64,000 nt of DNA from Rhodospirillales bacterium (GTDB lineage: Bacteria > Pseudomonadota > Alphaproteobacteria > Rhodospirillales > Magnetospirillaceae), in contig JACFNC010000015.1 in the NCBI GenBank assembly GCA_019455065.1, positions 1 through 64,000 of the forward strand, given 5' to 3'. A program made the translations under genes and the position numbers. This document shows positions 55,904-64,000 of this stretch, piece by piece. Each line of letters opens with the position of its first letter. Position 1 is the first letter of the stretch. Under the pieces are notes generated by a model. The model ran no database searches and was not told the origin of the DNA. It saw only the letters and a list, made by a program, of their open reading frames with translations.

Positions 55904-55976
55904 ACCGCCATTGCGGTGGGCGTCGGAAAGCCGTTATAAAAAATGGTTCGCATTCCAATCGGTCTTATTGCGATAA

Positions 55977-56726
55977 ATGAACGAGTCGCGGGCCATGCCG
56001 CCTCTTGACGACGCACCGGTCCGTGGCCACGGAGGCTTCGGGCTCTCCTGCGTCCATTGCTTCGTGAGCGACTCGGCCTTCTGCGCCGGCCTGCCGGCCA
56101 ACGACGTGCAGCGGCTGTCGGCCATCGTTTCTCAGGTCCAGTTCGCCGCCCACGCCACCATCTTCGAGGAGGGCGAGCAGGCCGGCTTCCTCTACAGCAT
56201 CGCCGGCGGCTCGGTGAAGCTCTACAAGCTGCTGCCCGACGGGCGACGGCAGATCACCGCCTTCCTGTTTCCCGGCGAGTTCTTCGGGCTCGCCCTCGAC
56301 GGCGGCTACGCCTACACCGCCGAGGCGCTGACGCCGGTGGTGCTCTGCCGGTTTCCGCGCCGCAAGCTGGACCTCGTGCTGGAAAACGCGCCGCGCATCG
56401 AGAAGCGGCTGCTGGGCCTGGCGATCAACGAACTTGCCGCCGCGCACGAGCAGATGCTGCTGCTCGGACGCAAGACGGCGCGCGAGAAGGTGGCGACCTT
56501 TCTGATGATGCTGTCGCGGCGCGCCGAGCGCCGTGGCCTGCCGGCCACGCCCATCGCGTTGCCCATGGGCCGCACCGATATCGCGGATTATCTTGGTTTG
56601 ACCATCGAGACGGTGAGCCGGACTCTGACCCAGTTCAAGCGAGAAGGGGTGATCGCCCTGCCCGATGCGGGCCACGCCGAACTGCTGGTGCCCCAGCAAC
56701 TTTGCTGCATCGCCGAAGGCGGCTGA
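55977..56726 (+). CDS. fnrN: FNR/FnrN-type oxygen-sensing regulator
   Basis: A 249-residue Crp/Fnr regulator. Four candidate 4Fe-4S ligands are Cys25, Cys28 and Cys36 (C-x2-C-x7-C) and Cys124, the pattern of FnrN/AadR-type oxygen sensors rather than the Cys-poor FixK. The cyclic-nucleotide-type fold follows, then the HTH DIADYLGLTIETVSRTLTQF, in which the E--SR recognition pattern matches the TTGAT-N4-ATCAA box at 47695. ATG 55977 is used; ATG 55995 is possible. It likely activates ccoNOQP under low oxygen. Confidence 0.93.
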   Translation: MNESRAMPPLDDAPVRGHGGFGLSCVHCFVSDSAFCAGLPANDVQRLSAIVSQVQFAAHATIFEEGEQAGFLYSIAGGSVKLYKLLPDGRRQITAFLFPGEFFGLALDGGYAYTAEALTPVVLCRFPRRKLDLVLENAPRIEKRLLGLAINELAAAHEQMLLLGRKTAREKVATFLMMLSRRAERRGLPATPIALPMGRTDIADYLGLTIETVSRTLTQFKREGVIALPDAGHAELLVPQQLCCIAEGG

Positions 56727-56801
56727 TACATTTCCGTTTCTCGCGGTTGCGAAATGTAATAAACGATCACGGTGGAAGTCTCGCCGTGGGAGGGTTAGCC
56801 C

Positions 56802-57635
56802 GTGAGCTCCGAAGTCAAGACGAAGCGGACCACGACCCGCGATATCCGCCTTCGCAAGGGCAGCGATCCGATCGTGGTGCTGACCGCGTATTCGGCCCCG
56901 ATCGCGCGCCTGCTCGATCCCCATGTCGACATGCTGCTGGTGGGCGATTCCCTGGGCATGACCGTCTATGGCCTCGACACCACGCTCGGCGTCACCCTCG
57001 ACATGATGATCGCCCACGGTGCGGCGGTCGTGCGCGGCTCGTCCAAAGCCTGCGTCATCGTCGACCTCCCCTTTGCCTCCTATCAGGAAAGTCCGCAGCA
57101 GGCCTTTCGCACCTCCGCCCGGGTGATGGCCGAGACCGGCTGCGCCGGCGTCAAGCTGGAGGGCGGCGCCGAGATGGCGGAGACCATCGCCTTCCTCACC
57201 GCGCGCGGCGTTCCGGTGCTGGCCCATATCGGGCTCAAGCCGCAGTCGGTGCACAGCGCTGGCGGATTCCGGTCACACGGCCGCGACGAGAAGGAGGCGG
57301 CCGCCATCCGCTCCGACGCCCGCGCCATCACCGAAGCCGGCGCCTTTGCCGTGGTCGTCGAAGGTACGGTCGAACCCGTCGCCAGGGCGGTGACCCAGGA
57401 GATCGCCATTCCCACCATCGGCATCGGCGCGTCGCCGGCGTGCGACGGACAGGTTCTGGTCATCGACGACGTGCTCGGCCTGTTCAGCGAGTTCACGCCC
57501 AAGTTCGTCAAGCGCTATGCCGAGCTCGGCCCGACCGTGGCGGCTGCCGCCGCCGACTATGCCGCGGACGTCAAGGCGCGCGCCTTCCCCGGACCGGAGC
57601 ATTGCTTCGCGGCCAAGCCGCAGCGGCGCGACTGA
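56802..57635 (+). CDS. panB: 3-methyl-2-oxobutanoate hydroxymethyltransferase
   Basis: A 277-residue TIM-barrel enzyme that makes ketopantoate from ketoisovalerate and methylene-THF, the first step to pantothenate. Family motifs are [20 protein letters not shown] (metal Asp near residue 52), [60 protein letters not shown] and [15 protein letters not shown]. The start is GTG 56802 with GGGAGG upstream; no ATG fits as well. It is followed by panC after six bases. Confidence 0.97.
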   Translation: MSSEVKTKRTTTRDIRLRKGSDPIVVLTAYSAPIARLLDPHVDMLLVGDSLGMTVYGLDTTLGVTLDMMIAHGAAVVRGSSKACVIVDLPFASYQESPQQAFRTSARVMAETGCAGVKLEGGAEMAETIAFLTARGVPVLAHIGLKPQSVHSAGGFRSHGRDEKEAAAIRSDARAITEAGAFAVVVEGTVEPVARAVTQEIAIPTIGIGASPACDGQVLVIDDVLGLFSEFTPKFVKRYAELGPTVAAAAADYAADVKARAFPGPEHCFAAKPQRRD

Positions 57636-57641
57636 CCCCCC

Positions 57642-58508
57642 ATGACCGCCGTGGCCGCCTTGCCCGTGGTGCGCACCGTCCCCGACCTCCGGGGGCGGGT
57701 TGCGGCCTGGCGGACGGAAGGACTGCGCGTCGCGCTCGTGCCGACCATGGGCGCCCTGCACGAGGGGCATCTGTCCCTGGTGCGCCAGGCGCGCCGCGAG
57801 GCCGACCGGGTGGTGGCGACGATCTTCGTCAATCCGCGCCAGTTCGGCCCCAGCGAGGATTTCTCGCGCTATCCCCGGCGCGAGGCCGAGGATGCCGGCC
57901 TGCTGGCCGGCGCGGGGACGGATCTGCTGTTCGCGCCCGCCGTCGAGGCCATGTATCCGCCCGGCTTCGCCACCACGGTCTCGGTGGCGGGGGTCAGCGC
58001 GGGATTGTGCGGTGCGGCAAGGCCCGGGCATTTCGACGGGGTTGCCACGGTGGTGGCCAAGCTGCTGCTCCAGGCCCTGCCCGACGTCGCCCTGTTCGGC
58101 GAGAAGGATTATCAGCAGCTCAAGGTGATCGAGCGCATGGTGCGCGACCTCGACATCCCGGTGGCGGTGCGCGGCGTGCCCACGGTGCGCGAGCCCGACG
58201 GCCTCGCCCTGTCGTCGCGCAACGCCTACCTGACGCCGGACGAGCGCGCCGTGGCGCCCGCCCTTCATCGCGTCCTCGCGGGCATCGCGGATGCCCTGGC
58301 CGCCGGACGCGGGTCCGCGGCGACGCTGACCGCGCGCGGCAAGGCCGAACTCGAAGCCGCGGGCTTCGCCAAGGTCGACTACCTCGAGGTGCGCGACGCC
58401 GAAACCCTGGTCGCCGTCGAAACGGCCGAGCGCCCGGTGCGGGTGCTGGCCGCCGCCTGGCTCGGCCGGGCCCGGCTGATCGACAACGTTCCGGTCCCGT
58501 CCCGGTAA
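57642..58508 (+). CDS. panC: Pantothenate synthetase
   Basis: A 288-residue enzyme that joins pantoate and beta-alanine using ATP. The HIGH-like motif is TMGALHEGHLSLVRQAR (about residues 35-51), followed by FVNPRQFGPSEDFSRYPR, LLFAPAVEAMYPPGF, GHFDGVATVVAKLL and ALFGEKDYQQL, and the KMSKS-like LSSRNAYLTPDER. It forms a panBC pair. No panD or panE is seen in the window. Confidence 0.97.
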   Translation: MTAVAALPVVRTVPDLRGRVAAWRTEGLRVALVPTMGALHEGHLSLVRQARREADRVVATIFVNPRQFGPSEDFSRYPRREAEDAGLLAGAGTDLLFAPAVEAMYPPGFATTVSVAGVSAGLCGAARPGHFDGVATVVAKLLLQALPDVALFGEKDYQQLKVIERMVRDLDIPVAVRGVPTVREPDGLALSSRNAYLTPDERAVAPALHRVLAGIADALAAGRGSAATLTARGKAELEAAGFAKVDYLEVRDAETLVAVETAERPVRVLAAAWLGRARLIDNVPVPSR

Positions 58509-58531
58509 ACGCCGCTTCCGCTGCGGCCGAC

Positions 58532-58561
58532 TTGTTCCCGGCCCCGCGCAGCCTGTAGACT
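58532..58561 (+). promoter_or_regulatory. Candidate promoter for the PAS kinase
   Basis: TTGTTC (58532-58537) and TAGACT (58556-58561) are separated by 18 bases, with the start codon about 26 bases further on. Both hexamers are partial matches (-10: 4/6), so this is tentative. Confidence 0.3.
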
Positions 58562-58586
58562 GACGGGGGATTGACGGAGGCAGAGC

Positions 58587-60956
58587 TTGGTGCAGCGCAG
58601 CGGAGAGCGTCGCCGGGCTCTCGAACGGGCGGTGTTCCTCGGCGCCGACCACTTCATGGTCGTCACCGATTCAAATGGCGTTATCGTCGACATGAATCCC
58701 GCGGCGGAGCGGGACCTCGGGTACGCTCGCGAGGAGCTGATCGGCCGCGCCCGGCCAAATATCTTTCACGACCGCGACGAGATCACCGCCCATGCCGCCG
58801 AGAGGGGTTTTCCGGTGGGTGGCACCGAGGGGGGCCGGCTGGCCTACCTTCGGGCGATGCGGGGGCAGCGCGAATGGACCTTCGTGCGCAAGGACGGCAG
58901 CCGCTTTCCCGCATTGTTGACGATCACGTCGCTATTCGATGACGACGGCAGCCTGCTCGGCTTCCTTGGCGTCGGCCAGGATCTCACCGAGCGCAAGGCG
59001 CTCGAAGACAAGGCGCATCGCGCCACGCAGCGCCTCGCCGCGGCCATGGATGCCATGTCCGAGGGGTTCATGCTGTTCGATGCCGCTGAGCGCATCGTGG
59101 TGTGCAGCGAGCGGGCCAAGCAGCTCTATCCCCTGGTCGCCGACCTCATGGTGCCGGGTGCCAAGTTCGAGGACGTGCTTCGGGCCGGCGTGGCGCTCGG
59201 ACAGTACGATCTGGGCGGCATGACCGGCGAGGAGTGGATCGCCGACCGCTTAACCCGGCATCGAAATCCCGGCCCGCCCTTCGAACAGCAGCTCGCGGAC
59301 GGCCGCTGGCTCCAGATCAGCGAATGCCGTCTAGACGACGGCGGCACGGTGGGTCTCCGCACCGACATCACGCGCCTCAAGCGGAGTGAAGAGGCGCTGC
59401 GCGCGGCGGCGGAATTCAGGGCGGCCATGCTTGCCGCGGCGCCGCTGGCCATCATCTCGTCGGACCGGAACGGGCGCATCATCCTTTGGGAAGGGGCGGC
59501 CGAAGCCCTCTTCGGCTGGCGGGCCGACGAGGTTCTCGGGCGGTCGAATCCGATCGTCCCGGCGGATGCCTGGGCCGAATACATGGTCGCGATCGAGACC
59601 CAGATCCGCGAAGGGCGCTCGTTGCACGGCGTCGAAACGGTTCGTCGGCGCAAGGACGGCAGCCTCGTCGAGGTCAGTATCTCGACCGCGCCGCTGTACG
59701 ACGGCACCGGCGCGATCGTCGGCGCGATCGCGGTGATCGCCGACATAACCGAGCGGCGCCGGGCGCAGGCCGCGCAACGCGAGTATCAGGACAGGCTCCG
59801 GGTCGCGCTCGAGGGCGCCGATCTCGGCACCTGGGACTACGATCCCGTCACCGACATCGTGCATTGGGACGAACGCGCCCGGCGGCTCTTCGGGAGCGAC
59901 CAGGAAACCATCGCTTACGAGGAGGTGATGGGCCTGATCCATCCCGACGATCGCGACTGCGTGCGCCAGGCGGTCGAGATTGCGCAGGATGCAAATGGCG
60001 ACGGATGGTTCCAGGCGGAATACCGGGTGGTGCGCAAGGACGCGTCGCAGCGATGGGTGATGGCGCGCGGCCGCGCCTTTTTCGCCGAGCAGGGCGAGCG
60101 CGGGCTCGTGCGCTTTATCGGTACGGTGGCCGACGTGACCGAACGCAGAGCGGTCGAAGAGCGGCAGGCCAGGGCACGCAAGGCGCTCGAGATCGCGCAG
60201 CGCATGGAGGCGCTGGGCCAGCTCGCCGCCGGCATGGCGCATGAGATGAACAACGCGCTTACCCCGATCATCGGGCTGACCGAGATCGCGATCCAGGACG
60301 TGGCGCCGGAGCAGGCCGAGGGTCTGCGGACCGTCCTCACCGCCGCCAAGCGCGCCGCGGAGACCGTCAAGCGGGTTTTGGCGTTCGGGCGACAGGCGGA
60401 ATCGTCGCCTGGCCCCCACGACTTGCGGGCGGCCCTCCAGGAGGCGAACCGGCTGGTGCGCACGGCCCTGCCGGGCAGCGTGACCATCAACGCCGCTCTG
60501 GACGACGCCGCGCCGTGGACGGCGTGCGACCCCAGCGAGGTGCAACAGGTGATGCTCAACCTCGCCTCCAACGCCGCGGCCGCGTTGAAAGGCCGGCATG
60601 GCCGCCTGTCCGTTCGCCTCGACGGCGTCGATATCGCCCAGGGTACGAGCCTGCTTCCGCCGGGGCGGTATGCGCGGCTGGTGGTCGCGGACGACGGCAA
60701 GGGAATGGACGCGCAGACCCAGGCCAAGGTGTTCGAGCCCTTCTTCACCACCAAGGCGGTGGGCGAGGGATCGGGTCTGGGGTTGGCCGTGGTGCATGGC
60801 ATCGTCACCGGACACGGCGGCGCCGTCTCCGTCGACAGCGCCCCCGGCCGCGGCGCGACGTTCACGATTCTCCTTCCGGCCCTTCCGCCGCCCGTTCCGG
60901 GCGAGGTGGGTCAGCCGGCGTCCGAATCCCAGGGGAACTCCAGCCACACCCCCTGA
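58587..60956 (+). CDS. Soluble multi-PAS sensor histidine kinase (orphan)
   Basis: A 789-residue histidine kinase with four PAS-type domains and no clear membrane segment, so it should sense a cytoplasmic signal. The PAS domains begin near residues 10, 145, 270 and 400 (for example RIILWEGAAEALFGWRADEV and VHWDERARRLFGSDQE). HisKA has the H-box LGQLAAGMAHEMNNALTPII. The ATPase domain has NLASNAAAALKG, VADDGKGMD and the G-boxes in FEPFFTTKAVGEGSGLGLAV. Start is TTG 58587 or GTG 58590 after GGAGG. No response regulator is adjacent. Confidence 0.93.
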   Translation: MVQRSGERRRALERAVFLGADHFMVVTDSNGVIVDMNPAAERDLGYAREELIGRARPNIFHDRDEITAHAAERGFPVGGTEGGRLAYLRAMRGQREWTFVRKDGSRFPALLTITSLFDDDGSLLGFLGVGQDLTERKALEDKAHRATQRLAAAMDAMSEGFMLFDAAERIVVCSERAKQLYPLVADLMVPGAKFEDVLRAGVALGQYDLGGMTGEEWIADRLTRHRNPGPPFEQQLADGRWLQISECRLDDGGTVGLRTDITRLKRSEEALRAAAEFRAAMLAAAPLAIISSDRNGRIILWEGAAEALFGWRADEVLGRSNPIVPADAWAEYMVAIETQIREGRSLHGVETVRRRKDGSLVEVSISTAPLYDGTGAIVGAIAVIADITERRRAQAAQREYQDRLRVALEGADLGTWDYDPVTDIVHWDERARRLFGSDQETIAYEEVMGLIHPDDRDCVRQAVEIAQDANGDGWFQAEYRVVRKDASQRWVMARGRAFFAEQGERGLVRFIGTVADVTERRAVEERQARARKALEIAQRMEALGQLAAGMAHEMNNALTPIIGLTEIAIQDVAPEQAEGLRTVLTAAKRAAETVKRVLAFGRQAESSPGPHDLRAALQEANRLVRTALPGSVTINAALDDAAPWTACDPSEVQQVMLNLASNAAAALKGRHGRLSVRLDGVDIAQGTSLLPPGRYARLVVADDGKGMDAQTQAKVFEPFFTTKAVGEGSGLGLAVVHGIVTGHGGAVSVDSAPGRGATFTILLPALPPPVPGEVGQPASESQGNSSHTP

Positions 60957-61363
60957 TCGACGGCGACCTGCCAGACATCGACGTCGGGACGCCCCAGCGG
61001 TTTCGCGTAGACGACCGCGTAGCGCGCCTTGGGCAGCATCGTCCGCACCGTTCGCGCCGTCAGCCCGCTGTCCGCCAGGTCGTCGACGACCAGCCAGCCA
61101 TCCCCGTCGCCTTGCAGCGGCTTCAGCACCTCGACGCCGCCCTGGCGGCGATGCTCGTAGCTGGCCACGCAGACGGTGTCGACGAGCCGCAGCCGCAGGC
61201 GGCGGGCGACGATCGCGGCCGGCACCAGCCCGCCGCGGGCGACCGCGACGATACCGCGAAAGGGCCCGAGCGATTCCAGCCGGTCGGCGAGGGCGAGGGA
61301 GTCGCGATGGATGTCCCGCCAGTCCAGGAATAAGGTGTCGCTGGCCGTATAATCGTGGGTCAT
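60911..61363 (-). CDS. gpt: Xanthine-guanine phosphoribosyltransferase
   Basis: A 150-residue type I phosphoribosyltransferase for xanthine, guanine or hypoxanthine salvage. The PRPP-binding motif is WLVVDDLADSGLTAR (about residues 89-103). GIVAVARGGLVPAAIVARRL is the upstream loop, and KPLGRPDVDVWQVAVDQGVW the end. Length and the WxxFPW-like C-terminus fit E. coli Gpt. It converges with the PAS kinase gene, overlapping its last 46 bases. Confidence 0.94.
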   Translation of the reverse strand: MTHDYTASDTLFLDWRDIHRDSLALADRLESLGPFRGIVAVARGGLVPAAIVARRLRLRLVDTVCVASYEHRRQGGVEVLKPLQGDGDGWLVVDDLADSGLTARTVRTMLPKARYAVVYAKPLGRPDVDVWQVAVDQGVWLEFPWDSDAG

Positions 61364-61481
61364 GCGCGCCTCGTCTCGCCGGTGAAGCGGCAGATATAAG
61401 GCCGGCGGCGCCGGGCGGCAACATTCTGGACGCGGGCGGCCCGATGTACCAGAATCGCGAGGCTATGGTGGGGATGGGGAG

Positions 61482-63071
61482 ATGCTGAACACTCCGAGGG
61501 CGACGCGCGGCATGGTGTCCGCGCCACATCATCTGGCCGCGCAGGCCGGCCTGGCGGTGCTGCGCGACGGCGGCAACGCCATCGAGGCGGCGGTGGCGGC
61601 GGCGGCCGTCGCCTCGGTGGTCTATCCCCACATGTCCGGGCTGGGGGGCGACGGCTTCTGGTTGATCGCCGAACCCGGGCGGATGGCGGTATGCATCGAC
61701 GCCAGCGGCGCGGCCGGCATCCAGGCGCGCCCCGAACTCTACCGCGACCAGGGCCTGAACGCCGTCCCGCGGCACGGAGCGCTGGCCGCCAACACCGTCG
61801 CCGGCGCGGTGTCGGGATGGCAGGCGGCGCTGGACATCAGCGCCCGCTGGGGGGGGCGCTTGCCGCTGTCGCGCCTGTTCGAGGACGCCATCCACTACGC
61901 CCGCGGCGGCTGGTCGGTGACCGAGGGACAGGCCGCCGCCAGCCGGCGCCAGCTGGCCGGCCTGGCCGGGGCGCCCAATTTCGCCGCGCACTTCCTGGCG
62001 GGCTCGGACGCGCCGTCCGCCGGCTCGCGCATGGCACTGCCGGCGCTCGCCGCAACCCTCGAGCGGCTTGCCGCGGCAGGCCTGGACGATTTCTACCGCG
62101 GGGCCATCGGACAGGCGATGGCCGCCGAACTGCAGCGCCTGGGCAGCGTACTCACCTCCGACGACCTGGCCCGCCACCGTTCGGTGCGCCGGCGGCCCCT
62201 GTCGCTGGCGCTCGACTGCGGCGTCGCCTACAATCTGCCGCCACCCACACAGGGGCTGGCCTCGCTGATGGTGCTGGGGCTGTTCCAGCGTCTGAAGGTC
62301 GGGCGGGCGGACGGGTTCGAGTACCTCCACGGCCTCGTCGAGGCGACGAAGCGCGCCTTCATCGTGCGCGACGCCCACGTCACCGACCCCGCCTACATGG
62401 CGGTGCACGCGACCACCTATCTCAGCGACGGCGTGCTCGACCGCCTGGCGGCGCGCATCGACCCGCGCCGCGCCCTCGCCTGGCCCGAGGGGACGGACGA
62501 CGGCGACACCGTGTGGCTGGGCGTCGTCGACGGCCAGGGCCGCGCCGTCAGCTACATCCAGAGCCTCGCTCAGGCGTTCGGTTCGGGAGTCATGCTCGCC
62601 GACACCGGTATCCTGTGGCACAACCGCGGCCACGCGTTCACCCTCGACGAAAGCGGCCTGCATTTGCTGAAGCCACGGCGCAAGCCCTTCCACACGCTCA
62701 ATCCGGCGCTGGTCCAGCTCAAGGACGGCCGCCTCATGGTCTACGGCTGCATGGGCGGGCACGGCCAGCCGCAGACCCAGGCGGCGGTGTTCACCCGCTA
62801 TGCCCTGTACGGCCAGGACTTGCAGGCCGCCGTTACGGCGCCGCGCTGGGCGCTCGGGCGCGACTGGGCGGCGCCGTCGAGCGACCTCAAAATCGAAGAG
62901 GGCTTCCCGGACGAGGTGGTCGCGGCGCTGCGCAAGGCCGGCCACGAGGTGCGGATGGTGCCGCGCTTCGATTCCCTGATGGGCCATGCGGGAGCGGTGG
63001 TGCGCCGCCCCGACGGCCTGCTCGAGGGTGCCGCCGACCCGCGCGGCGACGGGGTGGTGGCGGCGTTCTAG
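61482..63071 (+). CDS. Gamma-glutamyltransferase-family Ntn hydrolase (HpxW-like)
   Basis: A 529-residue GGT-fold proenzyme that should self-cleave before a catalytic Thr. The N-terminal half has MVSAPHHLAAQAGLAVLRDG and YPHMSGLGGDGFWLIAEPG. The cleavage region reads DDGDTVWLGVVDGQGRAVSY, where typical GGTs have TTHxSVVD: the nucleophile Thr is kept, but the next Thr and His are not. That variant is what I recall for oxamate amidohydrolase (HpxW)-like members. No signal peptide is seen. The substrate is unclear. It is divergent from gpt. Confidence 0.88.
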   Translation: MLNTPRATRGMVSAPHHLAAQAGLAVLRDGGNAIEAAVAAAAVASVVYPHMSGLGGDGFWLIAEPGRMAVCIDASGAAGIQARPELYRDQGLNAVPRHGALAANTVAGAVSGWQAALDISARWGGRLPLSRLFEDAIHYARGGWSVTEGQAAASRRQLAGLAGAPNFAAHFLAGSDAPSAGSRMALPALAATLERLAAAGLDDFYRGAIGQAMAAELQRLGSVLTSDDLARHRSVRRRPLSLALDCGVAYNLPPPTQGLASLMVLGLFQRLKVGRADGFEYLHGLVEATKRAFIVRDAHVTDPAYMAVHATTYLSDGVLDRLAARIDPRRALAWPEGTDDGDTVWLGVVDGQGRAVSYIQSLAQAFGSGVMLADTGILWHNRGHAFTLDESGLHLLKPRRKPFHTLNPALVQLKDGRLMVYGCMGGHGQPQTQAAVFTRYALYGQDLQAAVTAPRWALGRDWAAPSSDLKIEEGFPDEVVAALRKAGHEVRMVPRFDSLMGHAGAVVRRPDGLLEGAADPRGDGVVAAF

Positions 63072-63096
63072 TCCAGGGCGCCGGCCGCCTGGGGGA

Positions 63097-64000
63097 TCAA
63101 CCCCCCAGGGCGTCGATCTGCTTCTGGAGATCCGCCCGTCCGGGCGAGTCCGGCGGCATCTGGTCGCGCAGCTGGGTCCACATCGCGCGGGCCTTCGCGA
63201 CGTCTCCGGCCTGCGCTTCGGCCAGCCCCACGAAATACAGGGCGTCGGCGTTGTCCGGGGCGAGCGTCTGCACCTGGCGCATCACGGCGACGAACTGCTC
63301 GGGCAGGCGGGTCGCGTCCTGCGGCATCTCCGACAACAGCACCTCGGCGAGGCCGAGCTTGATGTTCACGTCGAAGGGATTGAGGTCCTGGGCCTTCGCA
63401 TAGGCCGCCTTGGCGTTGGCGATCTCGTTCAGCATGAGGTACGAGCGCCCCAGGCGGCTCCAGCCCGCCGCGTCATCGGGCTCCTCCTTCAGGCGGGAGG
63501 CAAGCTGATCGACCATTTCGCGGATCTTGGCCTTGTCGGTTCCCCCCGAACCGGCGCCCGGCGCGGGCGCTCCGACGTCGGGCGGGGCGGGCGCGATGGT
63601 CGATGGATCGACCGCGGCCCGTTCCGCCGCCGCCGCGATTCTCGCGCGCACGGAGTCCAGCCACTCCGCATCGGCGGGGGCGTCCTTCTCGAGGTCCCGC
63701 CAAATGGCGATGGCGCCCTTGGCGTCGCCCTGCTGCAGGCGCGCCTCGCCCAGATAGTAGCGGGCGCTCGCCTCACCGGGCAGGGCGCGCAGGGCCTCGG
63801 CGAAGGCCTCGGCTGCCTCCGCCGTGACTTCGCCGTGATTGGACATGACGATGGCCTCGCCGAGCCCGGCGAATACGGTCCCGTCATGAACGCCCAGCGA
63901 AATCAGGTGACGGAAGGCGTCGACCGCCTCGGCATGGCGGCCCAGCGCCAGGTAGGAGCGCGCCAGCATCATCCAGCCCTGCTGGTCGTTGGGGTCGTCG
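63097..64000 (-). CDS. ccmI: CcmI-like cytochrome c biogenesis TPR protein (5' part outside window)
   Basis: The gene runs off the right edge; 63097-64000 covers about 300 C-terminal residues. It shows tetratricopeptide repeats (ALGRHAEAVDAFRHLISLGV, LPGEASARYYLGEARLQQGD, GWSRLGRSYLMLNEIANAKA, NADALYFVGLAEAQAGDVAK) separated by a Pro/Ala linker. The end DSPGRADLQKQIDAL is typical. In CcmI/CycH this domain holds apocytochrome c for haem attachment in the periplasm. Other Ccm genes should lie just outside. It fits the cbb3 oxidase genes functionally. It converges with the GGT gene. Confidence 0.85.
   Translation of the reverse strand, partial: DDPNDQQGWMMLARSYLALGRHAEAVDAFRHLISLGVHDGTVFAGLGEAIVMSNHGEVTAEAAEAFAEALRALPGEASARYYLGEARLQQGDAKGAIAIWRDLEKDAPADAEWLDSVRARIAAAAERAAVDPSTIAPAPPDVGAPAPGAGSGGTDKAKIREMVDQLASRLKEEPDDAAGWSRLGRSYLMLNEIANAKAAYAKAQDLNPFDVNIKLGLAEVLLSEMPQDATRLPEQFVAVMRQVQTLAPDNADALYFVGLAEAQAGDVAKARAMWTQLRDQMPPDSPGRADLQKQIDALGG

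Noticed and set aside
59331-62987. Minus-strand open frame of 1218 codons across the PAS kinase, gpt and GGT region
   Set aside because: It runs antisense to the PAS kinase and the GGT-family gene and out of frame with gpt; composition matches a high-GC shadow frame.

Overview
The window looks like a piece of a high-GC alphaproteobacterial chromosome, most likely from the Rhodospirillales or a close relative. This rests on gene order and protein style, not on a database search. Start codons ATG, GTG and TTG are all used, genes are tightly packed with many 1-20 base overlaps, and palindromic GTCA(T/C)CCC...GGGTCNNNCCCGG repeats fill several intergenic gaps.

Layout. (1) 1-12052, mostly minus strand: end of hslU, an XRE regulator, an Smr nuclease-like gene, a lactate-utilisation lutA-lutB-(unknown membrane protein)-lutC operon, mltA, a Tim44-like gene, then fxsA and secB (plus strand), dnaQ, coaE, aroE, maf and the PEP-synthase regulator ppsR. 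(2) 12053-12430: the strand switch between ppsR and hemE, which is the position of the replication origin in Caulobacter and Rickettsia. It holds DnaA-box-like 9-mers, a 16-bp direct repeat and four GANTC sites. (3) 12431-26322, mostly plus strand: hemE-hemH-hemJ, rho, then (after minus-strand qor, ogt and a DUF255 gene) a small DUF gene, a 2Fe-2S ferredoxin, mnmE, mnmG, rsmG, parA and parB. Two parS palindromes lie here, one over the mnmG start codon and one inside rsmG. (4) 26646-31519: holA, lptE, leuS and a lipoprotein gene. (5) 31798-42359: a porin with a strong terminator, LPS/envelope genes, a thiE-like gene, a YggS protein, an L,D-transpeptidase, ribA, a response regulator, xthA, a FAH-family hydrolase and a MipA/OmpV outer-membrane protein. 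A strongly structured minus-strand RNA candidate lies at 41321-41432. (6) 42413-46381: a beta-phosphoglucomutase, otsB and GH65 phosphorylase cassette, followed by an rlmI-like methyltransferase. (7) 47604-56726: a full cbb3 oxidase locus, ccoNOQP-ccoG-fixH-ccoI-ccoS, ending in a 4-Cys Fnr-type regulator, with a perfect FNR box in front of ccoN. (8) 56802-64000: panB, panC, an orphan four-PAS histidine kinase, gpt, a gamma-glutamyltransferase-family enzyme and the C-terminal part of a CcmI-like cytochrome c biogenesis protein.

How the genes fit together. The central region is an origin-proximal domain: oriC, parS and parAB lie within about 14 kb, and genes on both sides mostly point away from the origin. 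Haem synthesis (hemE/H/J), the cbb3 oxidase with its copper ATPase and assembly factors, the Fnr-type oxygen sensor and CcmI together suggest a microaerobic respiratory lifestyle, with lactate oxidation (lutABC) as one electron source. I saw no prophage, insertion sequence, CRISPR array, tRNA or rRNA.
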